DNA of 64,000 bases from positions 50,944,412 through 51,008,411 of the forward strand of contig JAFMSR010000002.1 in NCBI GenBank assembly GCA_022818135.1. The letters run 5' to 3'. The notes beneath the pieces were generated by a model that had not been told where the DNA came from, searched no databases, and was given only the letters and a program-made list of their open reading frames with translations. Positions 22,301 to 34,100 of this stretch are shown here, piece after piece (positions within the stretch are counted from its first letter, which is position 1; every line of letters starts with the position of its first letter). The position numbers and the translations under genes are program-made. The DNA is from Saxidomus purpurata. Taxonomy: Eukaryota > Mollusca > Bivalvia > Venerida > Veneridae.

Positions 22301-25300
22301 TATAACCGCATCTTTTTACATTAAATAAAAAAGGAAAAATCGGACCCAAACTGTTCGTTATATCCGAAGTTACGTTATATCCGGAGTCGCTATATACGGA
22401 TTTTACTGTAATAAGGTTAACTGCCCGTCTGTTAGAACGACCAAAATACGGCTGGAACGGATGTACTTTCCTTCTTGAATTGTAATTCAGTTCAAATAAA
22501 ATGTAACTGTTTTGAAACCACGAGGTGTTAATGTTACGTGTGTGTATCACAATGTTTGATGTTACGTCACTAAATTTTACTTTCAACAGTGCGATCTTTT
22601 AAAAAAATCATCTTAATTATTTTCATAAAACATCAAACACCTACAGTACAAAAGCCGGTTGTGATCCCGGTTCATAGCTCTTAGGTAGTTGGTAAAATGT
22701 TGGTGTCTAACTCCGAGTGTAGGAATCGGCATGCATGTATGTACAGAAACCGGTTGTGCCCCCGGTTCGAGCTCTCAGAATGTAGGGGTTGATAAGTGGA
22801 CGTACAGTATTTAGGCTGTTACTTGTATGTTTGTGAAGTTTAGTTCTTACATTTATCTACTGATTATGAGGATGCAGTCAGCGCCGAGAGATTGTTGTTT
22901 TGATAAAGTAACAATTTTAATGCTAGCAGCAATTGTTCTGCAAGAATTTTCAATCAGTGCAGATCATGACCAGTTCTGCACCGTACGAAATTCACTAAAT
23001 TGAAAGCTGGAAATATCAACTTTAGAACTTTAATGTAGTACCGTACATTTAAAAGAGTTGATGCCGATTTGTTGTACATTCAGACGGCAAATAATTGTCA
23101 GTTCTTATATTTATAACAAACATATTGTTTTTGTCGCAAAGTATGACGATCAGTTTCTACAAATAAACTTATTCAGGAAATAGGATGGTTAGCTTTAAGT
23201 GACAGGCGTAATCTTCAAAAAGTTGTTATTATGTATAAACATAAAAATAGTTTATTACCAGAGCAGTTCTATTTTAAAGGCACGATAATTGTAAATATTT
23301 ATCACACTCGTTTAAGAAATGGTTGCAGTAACTTAAATACAGACTTGTTTAATAACCTCTTTAGAGATAATGCAATAAATTATGTCTAAACTAATGATTT
23401 ATTCGGAAAAAAAATTCAACAGTAGTAAAAGGAAGTCATATCGCGGAAATAAAGTGAATACAAAATGCTACATAATCGTCTAGAAAAATCTTTTTGAAAA
23501 AGCATCAAAATATGTTTTAACTATTTCTCTAATGTAAATTCGTTATCTTATTACATTTTTTGTGTATTCCTGTGCGAGTGACATTGACATTATATAGACG
23601 GAAGCTTTACCCAACAGTTGAGTGGATAAAATAAATCATAAACTGGCGCGCACATGCAACAAAAAGATATGCTGATGAAGTAGTGATTTAGACGAAAAAA
23701 ACATGCGATTTCTTACCAAATCTTCCGTCTTAAAAGATCCCCTGCTTCTGACTTGAAGCTCCTGATCAACGTCATAGCGAACCAGAAAGTACATGTCCTG
23801 TTTAGAAGCTTGACGTGAAGCCATCACATTCACACAAAGTAACACTTATTAGTATATAAATATAATAATGCAAAGTTGACACTAAAATAAATCTGTCTTA
23901 ACTACTTCGACAGTAAATTGCCAATGATATCTGTTTTAACCGATTATCTTACTTTATGGTTCATTAAAATGAAAAACATGATGACAGTACTGTAGACAAT
24001 CACGATCATCACCATTTGTTAATATAAGCAATAAGTGTCTACTCAATTAAGATGTGACACTAATTATCCCCAACTTCAAGGCAAGCGTCGGAATCAATTT
24101 TGTTTAATTACATACATCAAAACGACGACAAATTATTGATAAGCAATAATATTATAATTCTTGCGACAAACAACGATATCTGTAATAAAAAGTTTAGAAT
24201 AAAAGAACAAAGTCATGAAAATGTTACAACTTTTAATTATATACAATAATTATTTTTTTAAACATACTCGAAAGATAGTAAACTGCAGTAACTCATGCAA
24301 AAATTCTATAAAATTATATCTTATAAAACCTTTTATAGAGTTACATGTGTACATTTTGTACATTGTGCAAAAGGCATTAATTTTTAAAGGAAATATTAAT
24401 CCTTTACGCCGTGTCACGCGGCATGGTACTTGTCGCATATCGCAAACGACACGCGGCATATAGATGCCGCATATACAATCATATGCCGCGTGATGCGACA
24501 TGGTTTTATTGCTCCCGCGTTGTAAAACCTCCCGCGCTATAGCGCGGCAAAAACGGGATCCGCCTGTGCTGTACTGTAACTTACGAATGTTTTGCATTGA
24601 ATCCTCAACAGTACACAACTGCCTGATCTGTCGCAAAGGGCACCAAACGGAAATTCAAACCTACTAAACCCTTTCATTCAAAGTGCCTTGAAATTCTGTC
24701 GAGTTTGCGTATCTTCAATTTTCAGTTCTCTTAGTTAATGTGCTCATTTTTCAAAGAAGCTAACATGATATAAAACTGTTGAACTCCATTTGGCCATCAT
24801 TGCCACTACACCATTGATGCAATAATGTGACATCCTAAAACCATCCTTCAGATTTCAACTATCATGATCGTAACAAATAGGCTAGAAACTATGCTACCTT
24901 TAACACGGGGTTGTTGCGGTGGGTAAGTAGTCTTCAGTGTTCCTACTTTGCACTGCTAGACAATGTCGCTGTAAGTAACAGGTTCAAATCCTGGCTTATG
25001 CCCTGAAATACATTGTAATGTTTGTATAATCCCTTACTCTCACCTGTGATTTTATTATCTTTGGCACTGACTCTACTCAGCTTTGGACAATCATACAACG
25101 ATGGAAGACTTTCAAATTTATTATTGGATATATCTAAGGTCTTCAACTCTTCCATGTCTCGGATTTCTTCTGGAAGGGCACTGAGATTATTTTCCTGCAG
25201 CTGAAGTTCTGAAATTAGCATCAAAGACATAGAAAAAAATTATTCTATTATTACATTCTTTATCTAACAATTCTAGCTACATGTAGCTCATGCAGAGCCC

Positions 25301-27354
25301 TGTTAAGAACTTAAATTACTTTAAATTCATTTCCAATTTACTTTATTGGGAAATGGGAGATATGTTCTGTCCTTACAGTAGGTAACTAGAGAAAAAGTAA
25401 CAGCACTCGTAAGACAGTGTGCTGGACAATTTGAAGTGCATTATAAGTGTAACTGAAACAAATCTGTCAACAGAGCAGATTTGTAGAAATACCTTAAAAA
25501 ATATAAAACTTGCTTCTTTTGGCATTCCTTATCTGCATCACACACATATTTCAAGTTTCATTTCTCAGTATACACTGTTGCTACACTACTTAAACAATCA
25601 ATCTGCTACTATTAAGAAAGTCAGCCCGGATAGCTCAATAGGTAGAGCACGAGACTTGTAATCTCGGGGTTGTGGGTTCGATTCCCAGGGCTGACCAACT
25701 AAAATTACTTTAGAACAGTCTTTCGGATGAGACTTAAAAACCGAGGTCCCATGTATGGGTGAAAACCTGGCATGATAAAGAACCAGGGGTGTCTCTGGAA
25801 TTGGGACGCTTTCTGTATCTTGCACTATCCCCCGAAAACCTAAAATAACTAAACTCTTCTGGGGCGTTGGTCATATGGGAAACCGGTACCAACGATAAAA
25901 CCCCAATATACCATACCATACTATTAAGGATGGTAGTTTACCTGTTAGTGCAGGAAACTTTGTACAAAATTTAGATGGGATTCTTTTCATATTGTTCCCA
26001 CTGAGATCACACTTGTCAACGACGCTGTTCTTCAACATCAAGAAAGTAGCATCTGGTATCCGGAGTAGTTCACACTTTGAAAGATCTGCAACGAAATTAA
26101 ACAAGAGCTGTCTCATGACAGCACACTCGACTATTCGAAAGCTTGTCAGTAAAATGGGTTTTAAGTCTAAGAACAGGACTGGTGTATTGTGTAATTGTCT
26201 ATAAGAATTAAGCTTAATGAAACTTGTTCAAAGGCCTCTGTAAATGTACTTTACGTTCAAAGCCTTACCCTGGATTCTGTAAGCCAAGTGGAGGGAGGAG
26301 AGGGGGTGGGGATAATTTCAAAGAAATACATGACCTTGTATATTTGATCATGAATAACTTTGTAACATTTCAAAATTGATATGCATAAAATTAAAAAAAG
26401 CATAACTGCTGCACGCTGCATAATTATTTTATGACATTTCAAAAATAACCCATTTCGAATATTTCAGTCTGGTAAAAACTGTGCAAAAATTCTAAGTTAA
26501 AAAGGGACATAAATATGTCAAAAATCAAAAACAGTGGTGAAGATGATGACAATAAACATACATGTTAAGTTTCAACTCAATATGTTTGATAGTATTCAAG
26601 ATATTAGACTTTATAAAAATCTTTAACTAATATTCTAAGTTGAAAAGGGACATAAATCTGTAAAAAATCCAAACAGAGTTATGGGGATTGTTTCCTAAGG
26701 AGTAGATGATGATGGTAAAGATATTTTTTGAGTTTTAAGGCAATACCTTCGACAGAATTCAAGATATTTGACTTTATAAAAATCTTTAACCAAAAATTCT
26801 AAGTTAAAAAGGGGCATAAATCTGTAAAAAAATCAAAACAGAGTTATGGGGGTCGTTTCCCCAGGTGTAGATCGTTGATGGTAAAGATATATTTTGAGTT
26901 TCAAGTCAATACCTTTGATAGTATTCAAGATATTTGACTTGATAAAAAACTTTAACCAAAAGTTCTAAGTTAAAAAAGGGCATAAATCTGTGAAAAATCA
27001 AAACAGAGTTAAGGAAATGTTTCCTCGGGTGTAGATGTTGATGGTTAAGATATATTTTGAGTTTCAAGATAATATTCAAGATATTTGACTTTATAAAAAC
27101 TTTAACCAATGCAGACTATGACACTGATGCCGGGGCGAGTGCAATAGCCTCCTTATTCTTTGTATAGTCGAGCAAAAAACAAGTCATTTCTGTGTGGGAT
27201 ACAGCTCCACTACTGACATTAATAAAACATACAAGCAGATTAACTCTTAACAACTTAGAGCCACCTAACACATTTTCTTCCGTTACTAACCTAAAAGTTT
27301 CGTCTCCTTTGCCTCTTCAAGACGCCTCGCAACTCTAGCGACTTCTTGTGCCAT
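19338..27354 (-). CDS. LRRC20: Leucine-rich repeat-containing protein 20, four exons
   Basis: Exons on the minus strand: 27354-27291, 26085-25942, 25208-25044 and 19505-19338, all with GT/AG borders and phase-1 junctions. The protein begins MAQEVARVARRLEEAKETKL and continues with DLSKCELLRIPDA. It then carries about four leucine-rich repeats, with ELQLQENNLSALPEEIRDM and LKTLDISNNKFESLPSL in exon 3 and SLREIDLQDNPLPVEIQQQL in exon 4, ending at TAG. Layout and length (179 codons plus stop if corrected) fit LRRC20, about 184 residues in vertebrates; its biochemical role is unknown. Exon 4 has seven A where six are needed (19474-19480). As written, the frame shifts after ERLKK and stops early. 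This is probably a homopolymer sequencing error, but a real disruption cannot be excluded. Intron 3 (25043-19506) contains the 4.56-kb transposon-like element. Confidence 0.88.
21095..21124. repeat. CT microsatellite
   Basis: A short run of CT dinucleotides with a few CTTT interruptions. Confidence 0.9.
21736..22410. mobile_element. Nested MITE with TACAGTAAA ends
   Basis: The left end begins TACAGTAAACTC and the right end, inverted, begins TACAGTAAAATCC. Each is followed by GTTATATCC/CCTTATATC-type words repeated inside (for example TTATATCCGAAGTTACG near 22360). TA borders and these motifs resemble pogo/Tc1-type miniature elements. It sits inside the 4.56-kb element. Confidence 0.6.
23162..23389 (+). 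pseudogene. Non-LTR retrotransposon 3' coding remnant
   Basis: The frame from 23162 to the TAA at 23387-23389 reads NKLIQEIGWLALSDRRNLQK, then VVIMYKHKNSLLPEQFY, then about 35 residues ending NAINYV. The pattern L-x-W-L-x-L-x-x-R-R followed by VMYK-x-x-N-x-x-P is the familiar C-terminal tail of non-LTR reverse-transcriptase polyproteins. Nothing recognisable precedes it, so it is a 5'-truncated copy. Confidence 0.65.
23717..23824 (-). other. Exon-like open segment inside the 4.56-kb element
   Basis: On the minus strand an ATG at 23824 opens MASRQASKQDMYFLVRYDVD and continues with QELQVRSRGSFKTEDL. It ends at a good donor (TTG/GTAAGA, GT at 23716-23715). The composition looks like a short beta-strand module at a protein N-terminus. 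I could not find a downstream partner exon. It could be the first exon of an element-encoded or captured gene, or chance. Confidence 0.3.
25620..25925 (+). mobile_element. tRNA-derived SINE in LRRC20 intron 2
   Basis: The head reads GATAGCTCAATAGGTAGAGC (D-arm), an anticodon stem-loop CGAGA-CTTGTAA-TCTCG (TGT, Thr-like) and GGGTTCGATTCCC (T-arm). GTCAGCC at the start pairs exactly with GGCTGAC after the head. The body contains CTTTCGGATGAGACTTAAA and ACCGAGGTCCCATGT, which resemble a conserved central domain of widespread metazoan SINEs. It is not a functional tRNA because the acceptor geometry is wrong. Confidence 0.8.
26102..27178 (+). repeat. Dispersed repeat family A, variant core
   Basis: It starts with ACAAGAGCTGTCTCATGACAGC, which can form a hairpin, then ACTCGACTATTCG, and ends near 27175 with TATAGTCGAGCAAAAAAC. 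The core is a tandem array of diverged units containing TTCTAAGTTAAAAAGGG at about 26491, 26634, 26797 and 26963, a spacing of 143-166 bases. The core differs in sequence from that of the copies at 13388 and 46501, although the ends are shared. Confidence 0.75.
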
Positions 27355-28065
27355 TTTATTGTGTAAAACAATCAGTTTGTGCCTTCAGTACAGTTTGTTT
27401 ACAATTTCTAAACCGCTTATATCCATAAAACGGTGATATACATTTGTGGCAGTTTGAAAGCAAAATAAAATGTAAAATGCCATATATTGCCTTTTCTCTT
27501 GATTAATTACTAAAATTGGTACATTTCATTCGATAAAACTTGGGGCTTACGATTTTTTGTTTGTTTCTTTGATGTAAGAATTGTGTATCAGCAAGACGAT
27601 TGTAAATTGTTGATCCCTTAATTGGTATGGAAGTGGCAAGCGCTCAAAGACACAGAACATTTTGTAAATCAATGGCGGACGAAAAGCGGAAATTCCTATA
27701 ATTTAAGGAATAAATACGTGTATTTTGTTCATTGGCAAACTTATTCATTTGAAAAAGCGTAAGAAAATGATACTTTGTCGTATTTCCTTTTGTCTGCACT
27801 TCGTAAGAAGAAATAAATTCCAGTTGATAAAGCAGTTTATTGCTAAATGCTGTGAAAGTTCATGTTTGGGCTTGATAAATTGTTAAATTTCATAAAATTT
27901 GTGTATGTATGAAACTTTTTTACAGCCACTTAACAGATGTATGAAATTTCATGATGAATGGGACTGCAATTAAATTTTGAAAATTAGTTTGTACGAAATG
28001 ACTTTTCATCGTGATTTACCAGGTTTTTCGAAACCACTTAAAACCGCATTTGTTTATGCACACTA
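27355..28065. other. Upstream region of LRRC20; no gene
   Basis: This contains the presumed promoter and 5' untranslated region of LRRC20 on the minus strand. I see no clear TATA box or other gene. Confidence 0.4.
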
Positions 28066-28801
28066 TTTCAAAAGGGCAGTGGCTAGAGTTACAGTACCGT
28101 AACTCTAGCCTCCGAGTCTAGAGTTACGGAAGTTCCGTATCTCTAGCAAAACCCTAAAAGGAAAGGCTAGAGTTACGGAAGTTTATAAAGGTATGTATAT
28201 TGCTTTAATATATGCATGATAATGTATTGTAAACTTAAATATTTTACCATTATTCGTGAATAAACTGATCTGTTGTATGTACGACAATTTCACAGGCGCC
28301 ATTTTGGTTATAATTTAATATGTTGCTTATAACGGAATTATCATTGTCATGTTGTATATTCTTGCACATATTTACGTGTTCTGTTTACAAAGAACGTTAA
28401 TTAAACAATAGTAATATAAAGAAAAGAAGAATTCTAATTAAATACAAAAACAACACATTTTACTTAACTTCTATCATGCTTTGCACATCATGTGATATAA
28501 TGGAACGCTCAAGTAAAGACGAAGATAACAACGATATTTCCGATATTTATGTATTACCAAAATGACGGCTATGGAGTAGCTGCATTTGCCGAAAAATCGG
28601 TTTATTCACTATTACAGGTGAAATATTTAAGTTTACAATACATTATCATGCATATTTAAAGCAACATACATATACCTTTATAAACTTCCGTAACTCTAGC
28701 CTTTCCTCTTAGGGTTTTGCTACATATACGTAACTTCCGTAACTCTAGACTCGGGGGCTAGAGTTACGGTACTGTAACTCTAGCCACTGGCTTTCAAAAG
28801 G
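28066..28801. mobile_element. Fold-back element (716 bp) with 10-bp target duplication
   Basis: The element 28076-28791 is bounded by exact copies of TTTCAAAAGG (28066-28075 and 28792-28801). Its two ends are long inverted repeats of roughly 190 bp, from GC(C)AGTGGCTAGAGTTAC inward past CTTAAATATTT to GTGAATAAAC. Within each arm are further palindromes built on CTAGAGTTAC/GTAACTCTAG. Only about 300 bp of unique AT-rich spacer lies between the arms. Long inverted repeats plus a 9-10-bp target duplication fit Mutator-like or fold-back elements. No transposase is encoded. Confidence 0.9.
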
Positions 28802-31177
28802 ACCCTTACAAATTCTGGCAACAAATTCCACAGGACACTAAAAACTTATGTCAAAAATCAATTCAATGTACAATGATATACAATACACAGCTCGACACTA
28901 AAGTTGACAGCTGATAAAATGCGAGGTTTTCCAGCACTTTCTTATCACAGTTCACAAAAGAGTTAACAGCACGGTCTTTCCAAGTACGATCAGATAAAAG
29001 TACTTGATCCTTACAATTTGTAACAATCAATCTTTCAGAGCTGCCCGGCATCTAAGCAGTCATCTGAAGTGGAAGCATCTACATGTAATGCCTTCAAATA
29101 TTTTTATGTCTAAACCAGAAATGAAGAGAAAACCATCAAAATTATATGAGAAAAAGTATTTGAGTCAAAATGTGGACATGTCAGCTTTCCGTTTAAATAT
29201 TAACACACATACAATCCTATTTACTATGAATGGGTGTTTATAGTTTAAACCGTCATTTTTATTGAAATGTATTGATGCGGTGTTTGTCCCTGGCCAGGTG
29301 GTGTACGTTGCTGACTTGTAAAACACTGCAACACAAAATCTAAAAAACTCGGTCAAAGGTTTGAAGCCTGGTTACCACCCTTCCTTTGATATGAGAAAGT
29401 TCTTATGAGGGAAAGGAGTCTTTTATTGGCAAGCACCGAATGAGTATGCCGCAGGTATATATCAGTGCAAGTCTTAATATTGCCAATGTCTGCCACACCT
29501 TTGAATTCCAGAAAAAAAAAATTAAAAAAAAAAAAAATTTACCTACCTAGTAGCTACCTACCCACCCCCAAAAAGCAGGGTCAGAGCACTTCAGACAAAC
29601 AATTTTTTAATGATGGTTGAGTGTATTTACTGATTGATTATTTGCAAATATATTACAGTTGTTTTTTTTAACTGTCAACAACCTCACTGCCCCCTTTTTA
29701 ATTGTTTCAACAATTGGAACAGTTAGCAATGGTTAGTAGTTACTTGCAGATCGAGAGTAATTCGAAAATTTAGTGTGTTTGCAGGTTTATATAGTACAGG
29801 TCTCTGCTCATGTTTTAATTGTTCCGGCAACAGATAAATTTAGCTGTGTGTTTGAAGTGAAGTGACTCAAACGGCTTAACGACTGCTGATTTTCGCAAGT
29901 TTACATGCGGTAAAAGATATAATGTCTGTTTATTTTTCAATTGTTTCAACTATGAAATTGTTTGGCAGCGTGTTTGCAGAGAAACAAATCATAAATTAAC
30001 ATGTTTTCTATGATTATTATGTCTTCCTTTTTTTACCCATGCACAATTGACGTGCATAATTTGCTAATAGGAAAAGAATTTCTTAACACTGTGGGCAAAT
30101 TTTTTGAATTTCTGTATAATTATAATGTTTGTCTGTTAACATCAAATATTTCTTCTGCAACCTAATGTTTTTGTGTTTCTGTGGACCTCTTTGAACAGTG
30201 TTGTAAAAATTGTGTCTCAATATATGTCTTTTTAAATGATGCTTAAATAATTTCATTTAAACATAGTAAAAATGTTTCATGTTTTTACTTACAGAAGAAA
30301 TTGCAATTAAAAAAAAAGTATGTTCGGTTTTGATAAGTTTGTTGTATTTAAAACATATTATTAAAACTTTTCTGGAGGGGATTGGTATTTTGTCTGACTT
30401 AGTCCTACCAAGAACTTTGCAGTCTCTGATGCAGAGCTAATACACAGTGGTTACGAAAACGTATTTGGTATATATTATTGTCTAGTGATCTTCCACCAGG
30501 CAGGTGGACTTGCCCTCTTGGCCCTCTTGTGTTTTATTTTGAGCAATTCTCAACAATTCAGTATGGATGGGGAAAGCTAGTTGTTCTTCTCAGGCAACAA
30601 TGGATAGTTTACTCCCATGCGTAAATCTTTCAATTTTTCTACCGGTGCATACACCAATTTGACCAGTTGTGACCAAATACTTTTGTTTGATTACCACTAT
30701 CACAAAACCAAATAAATCAAATTGAATTTGGCCATTTAATATTTTGACAAAATTAATACTTAGACAAGCACACCAATGAGATACAACCAAGGAAGGTTGA
30801 TGCAACAGTTAAATTGTCACTCTTAAAAACAAAAAACAAGAAAACTTTGCAAGTATGAACCTAAACCAGCCTGCATGATAGGACATTTTAGAACAGCAAG
30901 AAAGGAGTCAAAAGAGACCATGGCTGGAATCTTGATGACATAGACTACGTTGTAGTTTAGTCCTATCAATTAGTACAACAGTACTATTAAGTTTGCATTT
31001 AGTCTGACAGGTTCTCGTTTGGAACGTCGGACAACTCTTGAAAGTTGTCCAATATGTCAGAATGTGTTTGTAACTAAAAAGTATTTGAAGCTAGAAAGGG
31101 GTTACTAGAACTGTAATATGAATGTAGTTAGGTATCTATTTCAGGTTACAGGCTAGGATATTTCCTTGTTCAGCAAA
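28802..31177. other. Intergenic between fold-back element and LRRC45
   Basis: No exon recognised. An A-rich patch at 29511-29575 followed by ACCTACCTAGTAGCTACC is a probable dispersed-repeat tail. The last several hundred bases should contain the LRRC45 promoter, but no definite motif stands out. Confidence 0.4.
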
Positions 31178-34100
31178 ATGGTAGAAGAGTTTAGACATGG
31201 CTTTGTACGGCTGTGTAAAGAACATGGTCTTGAAGCACAAGACTGTGTAGTTAACTTACTAAAAAGGTAAGTGGGGCTCACACTGCCCAATTTTTTCTTT
31301 GAGCCATTTTTTACACACAGGTGTTGCTATGTTTGCCTAGCACTCAAAATATATTATTCTTTAAAATGTAGCCAATTCAATTTCTTTTGAGCCAATTTTG
31401 GCATTTGCTAATGCCAGAGCTTCAGTGTTACAGGGTTTCCCCTTGTCATTCACTAATGTTAAATTTCACCAAACTCGGACTGTACAGTGGCAAAGCAAGT
31501 TGTGGCAGAAGTTTCACCTTAGTACTCTTAATCTGTGCTCAAATGAGGTATTTTTAGCAACAGATTTTCAAATATATATTTTGTGTGCGGCGGGGGGGGG
31601 GGGGGTTGATGGTTGGCTAAGTGGCATTTAGAGTGATAAATGTGATATGAATTGTGCTTATAGTCTTACACCTTGTAATAATTTTTCCAGTTTGGAGCAT
31701 TCATCCAAGAAAGAGAGGTTGGTGATGATCCTGTCTACCAACAGCCTTACCAGCAAGACATGTGCTGTTCTTGGCAAAATTATTGCTGCCGACCACACAT
31801 TTGCTGAGTACAAGTTTGCTGACTGCATGTTAAGCGAAGATGGTAAGATTGAGTCATAACAACCGCCCTAAATATAAATATGCAATGCAATTGCCTTAAA
31901 AATTAAAAAGTAAGGTTAATAATTTTAAATTCATTGTAGCAATAATAAGGTTACCTTACCTGTGAAACTAAATTTAGCAATGCATAAAGTATTGCTACAA
32001 ACTTAAGATATTTATCTTTCAACACATTTTTATCCCCTCTTTTGAATTTCAAAGCAGCTATTTTTATGAACACATAATCCATGAGTCAGAATACAGTTTA
32101 CTTTTCCTAGAAGCCAGGAAATATTTTTATCATCCTTTCTTTATACTTTGTAACTTTCACTTTATAAAATCTTAACAAAAAATGGCTTTAATAATAAGTG
32201 AGGTGTTCAAATTATACGAAACAAAAGCATTAAGCAAGTAATTTATTAATAATTGTTGTAATTAATTTAATGAGCATTATTAATTCTGATGTCAGGCCAA
32301 AAAACTTTATGAAATCATTCTTGCATGAAGCAAAATTAATTAATGGTCACATACATCATTATGAAATGTAGAAATTTAGAATATAATTTTCAGACAACAT
32401 ACACATTTAAGTGAAAAATAAACAAAAATATGCAAATGAACTGATTTTGACAACACCATTATACTTCCATTCATATATATTATGCTTTATTTACTTACAA
32501 GTAATTACTTAATGATTGATTAATGCAGCCTGTAACTTTGTAGCATGCCCATAGGTATGTTTTAAACCTCTTTTAGATGCAAAAGCAGGCACTAGGCTTT
32601 AAGCCATGGCGTTGGGTTGACAAATTGACATTTTGCCCCAAAATTTAACTTAGAATTAAGCTGATTCTGTTGAAGTATTCTTATCATGGTCATTTCTTGA
32701 AACTAAGTAGTATGTTCCATTAAGGGGAGCGGTGGCGTAGAGGTTAGGGTGTCTGCCGCTAATCTCAGAAGTTGCAGGTTTGAGCCCTGCCAAGGTCACG
32801 ACTGACCTCATATGACACCAGTACTGGTTTTTCCAGGAAACGGACATGAGAGTGACTCAATAAGCTCTAAGCTTTCATTACAATCAAGCTAAAATAAATT
32901 AGTATAAACTAACCTGGGACCTAGAAACTGCAGTTTTACAATTTTTTAATTTTTTTGGGAGGGTACCTAAAGTGCAGATTGTTAAAAAAGTTTGCCCGCC
33001 TGAAAGGTGGAATTGAACCACTGTGACGCTAATCACCTACAGGTTTGAAGCCTGCACTCCGGACCACCGAAGGTCATTCAGGCATTTAGGGATATGTATT
33101 TGTCATTTATATATCATGCCTCGTCTTATCTGATAAAATTGTGACATAAAAATTTCAATACTAAAATTTTTAATTTTCAATCATGTGTTAAAATTCAAAC
33201 AGTAGCTAAAATGTATCAACTTAGAAACTATGATTTCTTGGATATGTTTTAGATTTAATTTTAATAGTTCCATTTCATAAACTTCAAAAGCAACAATTTC
33301 TGTTATCAAACAAGAATATTGGTTAATTTTTCAGGGGAGTTAATTATCTAGAACATTGTACTATGATATGAACATTATGATATATGCAGTTTTCAGCCTT
33401 GAAATATAAACTTTTATTTCATTTTTTTATTTTTAGCTGTCAAAGGCTTGACTCATGGCTTTTCCAGGAATACTTATGTCAGAAAACTTGATTTGAAGGT
33501 AGGTTTTAACAGATGTATTGCACACAGTTTATTAATTTTATTTCTTTTCAAATTGAAACGAAACTACCATAGTCTACCTGCTGATGAAAGATAGACAGGT
33601 TTATTAGATATTGGGTTATCAGCTAGAGTTATCAGTTAATTTTGTTCATTAATCAGAATTAATATTGCACATTTATTATAAATTTCCTCATAATTTAATC
33701 AATTATTGGGACAAAATGGGAAGAGATCATGATTATGGCTTGCTGGCTGGCTGTACATTATGTTAGATGGGGCACGATTGTTTTATCAAATAGGTATAGT
33801 GCAAGAATGTATCATGTCTTTTTGGCCATCAAAAAGTCTCCCCGGTTGTTGCAATCCACAGAAGTCTTTTCAATTATTTAAGGTGATTTTTAAGGTGACT
33901 TTTATAACAGCTCGTTCCACTATTCCTATATATCATGTTTTTTTGCAACTAATCAGTAGACACTTGACATGTTCTTAATTTTTGGTTGTGCTTTCTTTCT
34001 ACAGGGAAACAACATCAGAGGTCCGGCAGCTGAGTCTGTGGGAAAGATGCTAAGACATAATAAAAGCATAGTAAGGTAAGATGATCCATAACATGTACAA

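Larger units (their letters stand above)
20016..24576. mobile_element. 4.56-kb DNA transposon-like element with TIRs and subterminal GC-rich words
   Basis: The ends are perfect 16-bp inverted repeats, CAGTACAGCACAGGCG at 20016-20031 and its complement at 24561-24576, flanked by TA on both sides as in TA-targeting transposons. Each end carries a GC-rich subterminal zone (20053-20240 and 24407-24501) full of ATGCCGC/GCGGCAT words. A 17-base word, ATGCCGCGTGACGCGAC (20211-20227), recurs with one change at 24483-24499. No transposase frame is visible. The interior contains a nested MITE, a reverse-transcriptase tail and one exon-like segment. It lies in intron 3 of LRRC20. Best reading: a nonautonomous or decayed TA-target transposon. 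Confidence 0.75.

Noticed and set aside
25620..25696. Possible functional tRNA-Thr (anticodon TGT)
   Set aside because: The acceptor pairing uses bases offset from the D-arm, the T-stem has a mismatch, and a SINE body follows immediately, so it is a SINE head.
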